Assembly (NCBI GenBank): GCA_037447655.1
Contig: JBBHKE010002959.1
Span: forward strand, 153,760 to 217,759
DNA: 64,000 nt
Source of the DNA: Zygnema cylindricum
Lineage: Eukaryota > Streptophyta > Zygnematophyceae > Zygnematales > Zygnemataceae
Reading direction: 5' to 3'
Below, piece after piece: positions 53,135-64,000 of this stretch. The translations under genes were made by a program, and so were the position numbers. The notes below the pieces were generated by a model. That model did not search any database and was not told where the DNA came from. It worked only from the letters and a program-made list of their open reading frames with translations. Every line of letters begins with the position of its first letter. The first letter of the stretch is position 1.

Positions 53135-54318
53135 GGCTACGAACTCGCAAAGAAAAGCGGACAGGAAAGGCCTTGAAAATAAAATCCACGTGGCAGTCTT
53201 CGTTCACTTGGAGCCTTTTTTCTTGCACTTAAGGATCTTATTAAACAGTCAGTTGTACGGAACGGAGGAAAAATATCACGGTACGGAGGAAAAGGAATGC
53301 AGCTTGCGGTCAACTTAAAAGAGGAAGGTCGACGCTTATTTGACTGTCCTCTCATTCCGTACATGTACGTTCGTGCCATTGCCGCATAATCGTACTTTAC
53401 AGGTGGATTCAGTGTAGGGGCGGTGTACTTTCAATGGAATATTTTTTTTGTACCAGTGGGCATACCTGTACGGACGGACGTATCGTGTTCCCTGTGGAAT
53501 TCATTGTTTCGCGTCTGTATGTGCTTTCGGTCAAGAGTTCGTAGTAGAGTACAGTAACGTACTGTACCGGTCAGGTCTAGTCTTTCTGTACGATGTAATC
53601 CAGTCTTTCTGTACAATGTAGTCCAGTCTTTCCGTACGATATAGTTCAGCAACGGTCGTCAACATATTCTAGTTTCAATCACGTCATGTATGCACTTTTA
53701 AGGTTTGACCGTCGCTTTTTTGAAGATAAAACCTTCTCTCTTCTACATGCACCGTTCGATTAAATCTGTGAGTATCAATTCCGTGATTACTCGCTTTACA
53801 ACTAGCGCTATTGAAATTTTGTAGTAATCGTTTTTACTTTTGAGTGTTTCAAAAAATGGGTTTTGCGTTTCTTTCAAACATAGAAATCAAATGTTCTAAA
53901 AAACTTTTAAGGGCTTATAAATTGAGGGGGTTTATCTATGTTGGCGGCATTTTCTCCAATCCAAAAATGACTTTCTGATATTTTTGCAACTTTATTTCCA
54001 TGTTTCTTTGATCAAAGAAATATTTTACGTGCCAGCTTGACATGATGAGAGAGAACGTAAAATTTGTACGAATATTTTTTATTAAATGATGAGACACGTC
54101 GTTATTACAAAAGAATTGATGGTTTTAGAAGAACAAATTTGACTTATAGAAGACACATGGTTGTTAATATGTGTGATTAAGAGGAGATCGCCGCAAGTTT
54201 CTTTGATTTTTGTGTAACCGTCCAGCCACATCACCAAGACCCTAGAATAAAAGTTGTAAGGTTCGAAAAGTACTTTATACTTTATCACCTCACCAGACGC
54301 ACCTGACTTTGTCTTGAA
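53135..54318. other. Upstream region of LRR gene
   Basis: Probable promoter and 5' UTR. Repeated CAGTCTTTCTGTACGATGTA units (three imperfect copies, about 53575-53645). No gene seen. Confidence 0.45.
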
Positions 54319-54914
54319 TGATAGGCGGGGTCGGCCATTACGGGCGACGGTGATGAATCTTAGCGCCACAAACATCCAACACTGGAGCAGAAAAATACCG
54401 GACTTAGATAGAACAAGTTACCAGGCAGTTTGATCAGAGTTTAGAGTGGGTAGAGATAGGACAAACATAGAGTAGCTTCAGACAGATTCATTACTTTCCT
54501 TTATTAGAATAGAAGTAAAATTGATGTAAAAACAAAATGGACAATTGTCCTGATTAATAAAGTTGTAGTCCTATTCTGACTTTTTTTCTATTAATGGTGA
54601 TTGTCTACTCCTAAGCACACACCTAAATAGTCTATCGCTAATACATTCTAAGTGGCGGTCCAATCATAATCTGCCACGTATTAAATGTCCACTAAACAAT
54701 AAGACGTGGGGGACAACTGTATGTTCTAACAACAAGAAAACTGCAAACTGAACAACAAGAAAACTGCAAACTGAAAACTGTAAAAAATCCCGCTACGATT
54801 CCCTTCCCAAAAAGATCGCCTGTACTAATCAAACCGATTCGTATATCATACACAAACAATATAAAGAAAATCGGTGTACCAGAGAATCGCCCGGAATTGC
54901 ACCAAAAATTAACA
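54319..54914 (-). mobile_element. Solo LTR of the element E family
   Basis: 596 bp, minus strand, TGTTAATTTTTGG...CCGCCTATCA, homologous over its full length to the LTRs of element E. It is flanked on both sides by TTGAA (54314-54318 and 54915-54919), an exact 5-bp target duplication. A solo LTR forms by recombination between the two LTRs of a full element. It contains the ATGGCCGAC gag start near 54338. Confidence 0.93.
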
Positions 54915-54919
54915 TTGAA

Positions 54920-56640
54920 TACCTATTTGGTGTCAATAGCTTTCTTACCCGATAGTAATTCTACCTGTTCAAAAGTCCGATTATCAAAAATTGACTTATA
55001 TAATGTCCGTTACAAAATCAGAAGTTTTTTAAGATTTTTAGTGGTGTCAGATTTAGGAATGACATCAATGTTAATGTTTTTTCCCCCCTTTCATCTGTAA
55101 CTACCTCAATTACTAATAACAAGAAAACATGATTAGTTTTATCCTTTAGGTGCTTTTTAAATTGTTTTGTTGAAATCAGACCTTCCACTCCTACTCTGTT
55201 TATGTTATTTATATGATTCCTATGCAATTTCTTTGGAGGTAATGCTGGCAAAACCTTCCAACCATTTTTAGACTTCACTTTCAAGGTGTCACTTTCCGAA
55301 TTAATTTGATGATTATGTTATGTTAACCAAGGCTTAACCAAGGCTTTCCCGGTATTCGCTCCTCACTACCCAAATTCATTATTTCACACAACTTTCATTT
55401 TATGATCTTGGATATCAGTTTCTATTATGAAAGGTTGTAAATCAGTGTGGACTTATTTCCATTTGCCAACTGAATATGTAAAGTTTTTTCCCTTATGACT
55501 ATAGGAATTTTATTTTTCACTCCTTCCACTAAAGATATTAATCTGATCAAACTGTGTTTGGTGTCATCGTTACTTAACAATCCTTGCCTAAGCTTGTTGA
55601 TAACTATTTCATGAGAAGGATTGTTCAAACCATGGAGTGTAGTAAGCATCATTACAAACTCAATTATTCTAGCCTTTCCATTCATTAGTTTGCCCTGCAA
55701 AATTAACTCCTTAATCTCTGGATCTAGTTGACTAAGCTTTGGAATTTCAGCAAGTCCTTTTCATTTGCCAGCTCCTAGACTTCCTCTTCACCTAGGTATA
55801 ATGCAATATCTTCCTAAAGACCTTTACTTACATCAACAACTTTAAGAGACCCTTTGTCAATACAGTCTTTAACATAAAGATATGGACCTCCACATTCGAA
55901 ACAAGTAACTTTTTTTAAGTTTTGTGCATTATTTGTCGAAATGTCCCTCCTCTCTACAGTTAAAACAACTAATTTTCTTTAGTTGTGCACACTCAAATGC
56001 TCTATGACCTCTTCTCTTGGGGACAATGAATGTGGGAATGCTAAGATGAGGTTTCTGAGCATTAATGCTCTATTTAGGAATCTTAATATATCCCCATCTA
56101 TTGTGAAATTTTTTTCCTGAATCATTAACACTATGTCCACCCCTCTGATTTCCTCTGAAGATATTCTACCTATTGTGCCTATTCATAAAACCCACATTTA
56201 GACCCTCTTCCACAAAGTCCTCCTTACCCCACTCTCATACTTCATTCAATTTACATGTGAGTGATCGAGTTTCTTGATAATACGCAATCCTCTAATTCCA
56301 ACGCCTTATCATGTAATTCCTTCAGATTATAATTTTTTTGATATTCCAGTTCTGATTTTAGTATCGGATTTAGATATTTAAGAAATGGGTGTTAGCCATT
56401 TCATCAGTCGAACTCATAATATAAATATTGGATGAGTCAAATTCCAAAATATAATCCACAATATAATCTTTCACAGTTTCAGTCTGTTTACAATTCAACC
56501 ATTTTTTTTCCATCCAGATTTATAAGTGACAGACTAAAAACGGGATTCAATAGCGGTTTTAATAGCTTCCCCATCAGCATTATCAAGAATCAAAATAGAC
56601 CGCATTCACATTGAAATCACTCAAATTAAGGATCAATTTT
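54920..56640 (-). pseudogene. Eroded gag-like retroelement remnant with CCHC zinc knuckles
   Basis: Minus-strand fragments in several frames. KRRGHRAFECAQLKK then CFNCREEGHFDK*C (a CX2CX4HX4C knuckle with a stop in the last spacer) and CFECGGP lie at about 55880-56020; upstream is LKELHDKALELED, and downstream are long pieces such as LTTLHGLNNPSHEIVINKLR and GVEGLISTKQFKKHLKDKT. Two knuckles in tandem suggest gag of a retroelement other than the copia families here, possibly Ty3/gypsy. Many stops; no LTRs identified. Confidence 0.5.
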
Positions 56641-58879
56641 TTATTAAATGTAGCTCTTTAGTCCGCATAACATATAGCTTAGTATCTTGCCCTCTAAGCT
56701 CAACCCTTCATTTAAATTTTATTACCTATACACTCCTCTCTTAAGTATTTCCCTCTTTAACAACTAAAATACTAAATAGTTAGCGGGAGATTTTTTATGG
56801 AAATGCAGTTACTCCATTTTGGGTTTATTCCGTGAAGACCAAGATCTGTCAAAATTTCCAAATCAGCCTTCAGCCTGGACCAGCCAGGCCATAGTCAACG
56901 CTTCGTTGAACAGGTTCTCACCTAAGCCAATCATTGATCAACTTCGACTTACACTGACCAATGCAAAAACGTGCGAAATCTTTGACTAACTACGTTGCAT
57001 TTCTAACTAATCAAACGTTATTTTTCACTACGTAACATTTATGTTCAAAAGTTTGCGCGAATTGAAAGATAACTTTACACGTTTGTGCGTCACAAATTTC
57101 ACACGAGAAACTACCTACGTAACTTACACACTATTGTTTATGATGTTGCATACTAAAAATTGTACGAAACGACCAACATGCATACCAAACGACAATTAGT
57201 ACATGATCAAACCTACGCCGGAAAAATTTCGGTACTAGTTTGACCCTTATCGCGCTACAGCAAACATTCATTTGCTATTTTGACCTCGTGGTGTCGCATA
57301 ATACACCAATCAATATAACTTTTAAAATTCCACTCCAAGTCATGCGATTCTTTCGTAGACGTTTACCAACTTTATAACTTTATATCTGTAACACTTTAAT
57401 ACCCATTTATAAACAATTTCGATCCTGTAATAATTTTACACATAATTACTTTGGTCAACTTGTAAAAGATTATACTCTTTAAGCACACAATGGTACAGTT
57501 GAAGTACCACTAACTTCAAATTCAACGGTCAATCAATTAACCTCCTTAGACTTTCCAAATGTTGTAACAACCGGTTAAACTCTTATCGCTCTTTTGAATG
57601 TCGACCGTTATAATGAAATCAATAATTCACACGGCCGGCGAAGGTTTTTGCTAACAAAACTGTGGCAACCACATCTAAATAAAAAACTTGCAGACAATCA
57701 TTTTTTGTCGTTTTTGACTGCACGCAACCACCACCACTCTGACAGCATATGTTGGCTTTTAACTTTGCCACAAAATTGAAATTTAATCGCAAATTGTTAC
57801 ATTGAACTGAAGGTACGACCCCATGCACTTGTAACTTAGGTAACATACTTTGTATTCCAGCGCGAATCTAGCCATCTCCGATTTCACTTGTCTCTATGTG
57901 TTTACTCGAAATTGTAACTTAAGTTTGTGACGATTGTATGAGTTGACAATACCGACTCAATACCCGTGATGGTTGTCACCGTATACAATTTGTCTTTGCC
58001 ATACTATATTTTTTGAAACTTTTTGAAGCGTCACAAGACACATTGTAATTTTTGTAAAAATTTTGTATGTCGCATGTCATTGCGTGACATCGTAGACGTA
58101 CAGCCTTGCAGTTGTGGTTGTACAACCTGTCTTTGTGTAAACCTCTCATGTCTGGCCGCCATGACTTTGCACATTTTTCACCTTTCGCAAATTTTTCAAC
58201 TTTGCGTAAAAAGACACTGCATCCTTCAGACCATTGAAAATAAACCGTACAAGATACTCGCCGACAAAACCAACAACCATGTATTTTTTTCTTTTGTCAA
58301 AAAATTTTGAAAATTTCTCACACTTGAGAATTTGTTTTCCTATTGGTGTATACGGTTTTACTTAGCTTAAAAACATTGTCTATGTGGTTTATGATAAGTT
58401 TGAAGATGACGTGACCATGGGTCGAAAATACACAAGATGACAAATTTTCATACATACTAATTTCGAGAATGACGCAAATTATACTCTACAAATTTGCTAT
58501 TTTCTTTGTACGGTCGCAACTTATGCAGTACGGCGTTAAGTTTTATACCAAAACGACAAAAAAAACCCGAACTGAGCCACATTAGGCCGTACCCTTAGAC
58601 GCAAATTAATAAACGACGGGAAATCTTGTACGGATAAATAAACTCGCACAAAACAAAAATATTCTTTGTACATTATAATAAAATGGACCCTTGTACAAAT
58701 ATTGATGAAATAGAATTTCAATAGTAAATCGTAAAGATCGGTTTTATTATAACGTACAAAGTATATTTTGTTTCGTGCAAGTTAATTCAGCCATACAAGA
58801 TTACACGTCGTTCATTGATTTGCGTCTGAGTTCAATGCTACGATTCGCGATTAAATTTCAATTTGGCAGCAAAGTTAAA
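56641..58879. other. No gene seen
   Basis: AT-rich with many TTGTAC/GTACAA words and short open frames on both strands without recognisable motifs. No repeats with clear ends found. Confidence 0.4.
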
Positions 58880-59675
58880 AAAAGTCTTTATTGCAAAAAT
58901 TATGATGGCAAAACCATATGAGTACAATAAGTGTAAAACTGAAAAAAAACATTTGGAGACTAAACGAGTCACAAAAAAGTAATCTACGCCTAAAAACTGA
59001 AACGAAATACTAACAAAAACTAAGCAATACTAACAAGAGGAAATAACCAAAAAAAATCAACAAAAGACTAAGACCGCCAACAAAATGAAAAAACCTAGCC
59101 TATACTACCCCTAAACAAACTAAGGTCCACAACCACGGAGATCATGGATGTGAACCGGGTCCCTTGGCGAAAGGTCAAGAATACCTCGCCGGTCCTTAGC
59201 TAGTGTGCTATGTCGAAGGAGACACGTAGCTTTCGCCCGTTGAAGTGCAATACAGACACGTTGTCGGTAAAACCCAACTAAAAGACTCGGTGGAGAACTC
59301 CCTAGACCGCGAGATTCAAACGGTTTTTGCGCACAGTGGCGAATGAAATCATCGAAGGACTTGTCTAAAGAAACAAAAATCTCCATTGCAAACAGAACAA
59401 ATTGGTTCGACGGGTCTCGGTAAGCGTAATCTCTTTCGTTGGTATTCGCGTCCCGAGCCGCCACACCTGAATGCCAAGCCGCACGAGATGAAATGTGTGC
59501 CCTAGTCAGATCGATGAGGACGAAATCGCCAAGCGTCCTCTCAACACCATGAAGAAAAACTACATCAACCCGAGAGCTCCGAGAACCATTAGATTGGGGC
59601 CGAGGTGGAAGTATATTTGAAACCTCACGCTTGACAGTGTAGCCCGCCTCAACACCAATGGCAATAATTGCATTA
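58880..59675 (-). pseudogene. RLE non-LTR element, 3' fragment (copy 3)
   Basis: Minus strand: FHNAIIAIGVEAGYTVKREV at the junction with element B, then SSRVDVVFLHGVERTLGDFV, DLTRAHISSRAAW, ERDYAYRDPSNQFVLFAMEI, and the C-terminus VHIHDLRGCGP at 59120. This copy keeps the D...D residues better than the longest copy but has Asn/Thr where the Lys of the K..Y motif is expected. The 3' UTR ends TATGGTTTTGCCATCATAAT ... GCAATAAAGAC. The reading frame is open from the junction to the stop. Confidence 0.75.
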
Positions 59676-60731
59676 TGAAACTTTGAGACCTCTATAAGTC
59701 CTAAAAGTGAAAAGCTTCTAAAAAGCCTCTAAGATAACCCTGACCCCTTTGTGTTTCAGCAAAAACAACTACCACCCTGGCAAAGAATAACTCTAACCAC
59801 CTTCACCGCTATAAAGGCAAGAATCCCCTGAGTCGATAGCAAAATGAATCTCTGAATTTGCTCCCTTGAGCAGTATATTATGGTGGGTCAAAGTTGACCA
59901 TTTGTACATAAGCTCTGTGGGAGAGAGGGTCCTATCTCCTAATTTTTCAAAGTCCTATCTCTCTCACAGACTCTATCTACTAATGAACGGAACCAATCAA
60001 ATTACAGTTCCGTACACAAAAGTACAGCTGCAGGTGTACTTTTTGTACGGACACTGTACGACATGGCATAAATGTCGACACATGGTATATCCGGATTCGC
60101 TCCCTTTATCCTTGGAGATGCTGCGATCCAATGTCATTCCGCCACGTGTCATCCGATGTGGCGATGATCAAAAACCGGCGAAATCCTCTTCCGCGATCTC
60201 GGCGTTAATTCCGGTCGTCCAATTAAATTCACATTTAATCGTAGCCGTAATAAATACATGCGCGGTATTCATTTCGCTAAAGAAACAAATGCGCGGTATC
60301 GGTTACTTATCTCTATCGTAATCCGTACTTTTACATTACTGGATCTATGTATCTAGTAAACAATTACATTTAAATGAATTATCCTACATCTAAATGTTTA
60401 ATTAAATATCAAACCTAATAGTACGTAACACTACTTAAAGACTTAACGGCTAAGGTTACCAGCTAACGGCTGCTTGTCGTCCGGCTGGGACCAGGGTCAA
60501 ATCGTGTGGCCGTCACATATCATTTTAGTATATAAACCCCTCACTAATATATATTTCCCGTAAAGCTCTGGATAGCCTAGGTAGCCATGGCTCTAGCTTC
60601 CTCTCCAATTTCTCAGTGACTGCAACAAGTTTGAGAGTTGGAGAGAGAAGTTAAAGGTAGACAGCCTCGACTTCTTTCTATATTTCTATTTAGACCTAGA
60701 AAATACTTTAAACAGCCCATTAATTTCTACA
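59676..60731 (-). repeat. 3' LTR of element B (1056 bp)
   Basis: Reads TGTAGAAATT...CAAAGTTTCA on the minus strand, collinear with 15918-16965. Contains GCCACGTGTC (60141-60150). Preceded by AAAATAAGGGGAG (polypurine tract). Confidence 0.92.
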
Positions 60732-60739
60732 CTCCCCTT

Positions 60740-63700
60740 ATTTTCTAGTCAATCTTTAATTTCAGACCACACTTCTCACAGCAAAAAAATTAGCTTAGCC
60801 GAAGGCACAGGTTTGGTCATCATATCTGCTACCATTTCACTATCTGGTCGGTACTCTAAACTGATTATTTTATTTTCTACTTTCTCTCTAACAAAGCTGA
60901 GTGTAATGTCCATGTGTTTGGCTTTAAAATGATGTTAAGGATAGGCAAAAATAGCGATTGCTGCCTGATTATCACAAAAAAAATTTGCACACCACTCTTA
61001 AGGTGACCAAGCTCACCATGCAAAGACTTGACCCACATCATTTCTTTTACAGCAGAGCAAGTGGTCATATACTCAACCTCCATGGTGGACTGAGCAATAA
61101 CTTTTTGTTGTTTGCTACTCCAACAGCAAGCCCCATCACCCACATATAATACATATCCAAGAGTGCATCTCCTCATCAGAGTATCACCATAACTAGCATC
61201 ACTCCAAGTAGTGATGTCAGTATTCTCACCACCCAAATCCAACCATAAATCCCTAGTTCCTATCAAGTATCTAAGAACTCTCTTAGCTGCCTCCCAATCC
61301 TTCTTAGTGGGAGCATTTAGACTTCTACTCAGCACTCCTACAGCTGCAGCTAAATCCGTCCGGGTACAATTCATAAAATAGATTAGACTTCCCACTACTT
61401 GCCTGTAAGGAATAGTCTGCATGAACTTCTGTTCTTCAGGAGATAATTCCTAGTCTAAGACTATGACTCCTTCTTCCTTGCTGCCCTCACTTCCTTTCTT
61501 CAACTCCATTGGAGTTGTACAACTGTTAGCTTTATCCATCTGAAATTTTTCAAGCATGTTCCCTATTGCTTCTTTTTGAGTCAATCTTTTAATCTTTCTC
61601 TTTCGGTCTCTCTCTACTTGAATTCCCAAAATATATTTTGCTTCCCCCATATCCTTCATTTCAAATCTCCCCTTAAGATCGGTTTTCAGTTTATTAATTT
61701 TTTCCATTGATTTACTTAAAACAAGCAAATCATCAACATAAATTGCAATAAATATAAAACCTTCATCATCTTCGAAAACATAGATTGAGTGATGTGAGCT
61801 GATCCTGATATATCCCAGACCGGTAAGAAACTCATCAAGCTTTTTATTCCACTGTCGAGGCGCCTGTTTCAAACTATAAAGAGATTTAATCAACCGACAT
61901 ACCTTACTCTCCTCTCCTTCCTCCACAATTCCTACGGGTTGTCGCATGAAGATCTCCTCTTCCAATTCTCCATGCAAAAAGTTTTTTTTTATGTCTATCT
62001 GGTGCACTTCCATGTCTTCCGCTGCTGCCATGCTAAGAAGTATGCGGACGGAGGGAAATCTAACCACCGGGGCAAAGGTTTCCTTGTAGTCAATTCCCTC
62101 CTTTTGTGTAAATCCCTTTGTCACTAATCAGGCCTTGTAGCGCTCGATTCTGTTATCTGGGTTCAACTTTAATTTGAAAACCCACTTACAACCGATTGGT
62201 TTTTGGTTAGGTGGACAATCCACCAGCTCCCAAGTATCGGCTACCATAATTAAGGCCATCTCCTCATTGATGGTTGTCTTCCACCGGTTTCTTTCTGGAC
62301 AAGTCATCGCCTCTCCATATATTTGAAGTTCATCTTGATGAGATAGTTTAGTTACCTTGTTATTAACCTAAATCTCTTGCAATCTTTTGCTACTTCTCCT
62401 TCCCCTTTCAAAAACTGAGGCCGAAATAGATGGTTCTCGTGGATTCTTTCGAACAAACTTGGCTTCTCCCATATCCCTTGATTCTGAATCAATTTCCACC
62501 ACGTCTTCTGCTTTGGGTAGAGTTGTCACTAGAGTTTCCAAAGTCGAGTCCTTTTCGGTCTGATTTGTACCTGCAAGAATGTCATTTTCTCTAAAACCTG
62601 GATAGTTAGGAAGCTCAAAGTCATCGGAATTTTCTGATTCAAATCTGATTTTTACTCACTTGTATATTTAAAGGGATCCACAGACTTTCTCTCATCCATA
62701 ACTACTAGATGCTTAACTAAGATTATATCTTCCCTTTTTAGATCATTAACTCTATATCCTTTAACATCCTCATCATATCCTAATAAGTATGAAGGTTTTC
62801 CTTTAGGATCTAGCTTCCAATTGGACCGATCTATATCTAGATTGAATACTTGACTGCCGAAAACCTTTAAGTGAGATATGTCTGGTTTCCTGGCGTGTCC
62901 ATCTCACATAAGGTGTTTGATCTTTTATAGTTGAAGTAAGAACTCTATTTTTGAGGTAATTAGCACAGTTCATTACTTCTGCCCAAAACCTTTTTCCTAT
63001 ATTTTTATCAGACAACATACTTCTAGCACTATCACTTAGTGTTCTATTTAACCTTTCAGCAACCCCATTATGTTCCTGGTTTTCTGGAACTATCTTTTGG
63101 TGTTCGACTCCATCTTCCCTCATAAAATCCTCAAACTGGATAGAAGTATATTCCCCACCATTGTCACTCCTTACTCTCTTGATTGGAGTTTCATGGAGTT
63201 TTTCACTCCATGCTTTATATTGTCTAAAACAATCATGAGCTTCTGACTTGTTTTTCAAAAAATACATTCGGGAATACCGAGACCAATCATCAGTGATAGT
63301 CATTATAAATCTCTTCCCTCCCGCTGAGGGCACTCTAGCCGGTCCCCAAATATCTGTGTGTACTAGATCTATAATTTTTTCTCCCTTATAACTGGTTATT
63401 TTAGGAAAGGGTAATCTGTGTGTTTTACCTTGTGCACATCCACTACAATCACTTATATTATCACTCTCACTAAACTTAATCCCTTCACCACTCCCATCTT
63501 TTTCATCTCTGTTAACTTATTTAGATTCACATGCCCAAGCCTCTTATGCCACATCATAATATCATGAACACTAGCATAATAAAGTTTCTTCGTTTCATTA
63601 CTTAAAACCAGCCTAAACATCCCATGGCTACCTTTCTCAGCAATGAAATAGACATCCTCCTCAAAACTAGCAGTAAAGACTCCTTCCCTAGTGCTAGTAA

Positions 63701-64000
63701 AAGAACCCTTATCATCTAATACGGATGTAGAGATGAGGTTTTTGTTCAGCTCCGAAATAAACAATACATCAGAGAATGTTACTATGGATGTCTTTCCTTC
63801 TACTAACACTTTCATATTTACCGATCCTACAAGAGTAGAGGTGACTATCCTCCCATCCCCGTACTCTATCTGTACGGTGGGAATCTTTCTTATCTTATTG
63901 AACAGGCGCCTATCCTTACACATGTGCATGGAGGCACCTAAATCTACAATCTAGCCTGCTTCACCTTTCAATCCACCGTAAGCACATTTATGCCTTCGTG
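60740..64000 (-). pseudogene. gag-pol of copia element B (partial)
   Basis: Order on the minus strand: protease (about 63960-63900, VDLGASMHMCKDRRLFNKI, with a Trp-to-stop just before it), integrase with MMWHKRLGHVNLNK, ITDDWSRYSRMYFLKN, RSDNGGEYTS and HNGVAERLNRT, linker, RT (62124-61450) with DIKKNFLHGELEEEIFM and an intact IAIYVDDLLVL, and RNase H (61422-60750). Lesions: frameshifts near 63450, 62810-62660, a stop at 62130 before MTKGFTQ, a stop near 61450, and a frameshift at the RNase H end. RNase H and RT look better kept than in element A. Confidence 0.9.

Larger units (their letters stand above)
59676..64000 (-). mobile_element. Copia element B (same family as A), runs off right edge
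   Basis: Minus-strand Ty1/copia element with a complete 3' LTR at 59676-60731. The 5' part lies beyond 64000. It is inserted in RLE copy 3, whose sequence stops exactly at the LTR end. Confidence 0.92.

Noticed and set aside
57594-58310. Short open frames on both strands
   Set aside because: AT-rich sequence, no recognisable motifs, no splice-supported gene model.

Overview
This is nuclear DNA of a plant (streptophyte). Four intron-containing plant-type genes are visible, all on the minus strand: a cation/proton exchanger of the MHX type, a GT34-like glycosyltransferase, an early light-induced protein (ELIP), and a secreted leucine-rich-repeat (LRR) protein whose LRR exons are one repeat each. 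They sit in a landscape dominated by Ty1/copia LTR retrotransposons. The lineage is not decided by the sequence. ELIP, small one-repeat LRR exons and a non-LTR element with a restriction-like endonuclease would fit an early-diverging streptophyte (bryophyte, lycophyte or charophyte alga), but that is inference.

Layout. 1-3.6 kb: first three exons of the exchanger, running off the left edge. 4.4-6.1 kb: three small terminal-inverted-repeat elements, one with a perfect 8-bp target duplication. 7.06-9.96 kb: copia element D, which has lost pol. 10.5-24.3 kb: the GT34-like gene, with an 11.5-kb intron that holds copia element A (12.02-16.97 kb, plus strand) and copia element C (17.08-22.64 kb, minus strand). 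25.3-27.3 kb: 5' end of a third copia type (F) beside a 3' fragment of the non-LTR element. 28.4 kb: a tRNA-derived SINE-like head. 30.1-31.2 kb: ELIP. 32.6-32.9 kb: second copy of the 8-bp-TSD element. 33.1-36.9 kb: the longest copy of the non-LTR element (zinc finger, reverse transcriptase, CCHC, restriction-like endonuclease). 37.93-43.90 kb: copia element E. 45.0-53.1 kb: LRR gene. 54.3-54.9 kb: solo LTR of the E family. 55-56.6 kb: eroded gag with zinc knuckles. 58.9-59.7 kb: third non-LTR fragment, interrupted by copia element B, which runs off the right edge and belongs to the A family.

Main observations. (1) Two unrelated copia families (C/D and E) both have the gag start codon inside the LTR. 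In both, the LTR is followed at once by a sequence complementary to the anticodon region of initiator tRNA-Met, the half-tRNA priming known from Drosophila copia, and this site is read through in frame as gag codons. (2) An RLE-type (R2-like domain order) non-LTR element is present in a plant genome in at least three copies. (3) The LRR gene is built from 72-bp exons of identical phase with near-identical donor sites. (4) Exact 5-bp or 8-bp target duplications fix the ends of several elements. All retroelement reading frames seen here are broken, so none looks autonomously active. Exon models were built by hand from splice signals, phase and protein resemblance; no search was run.
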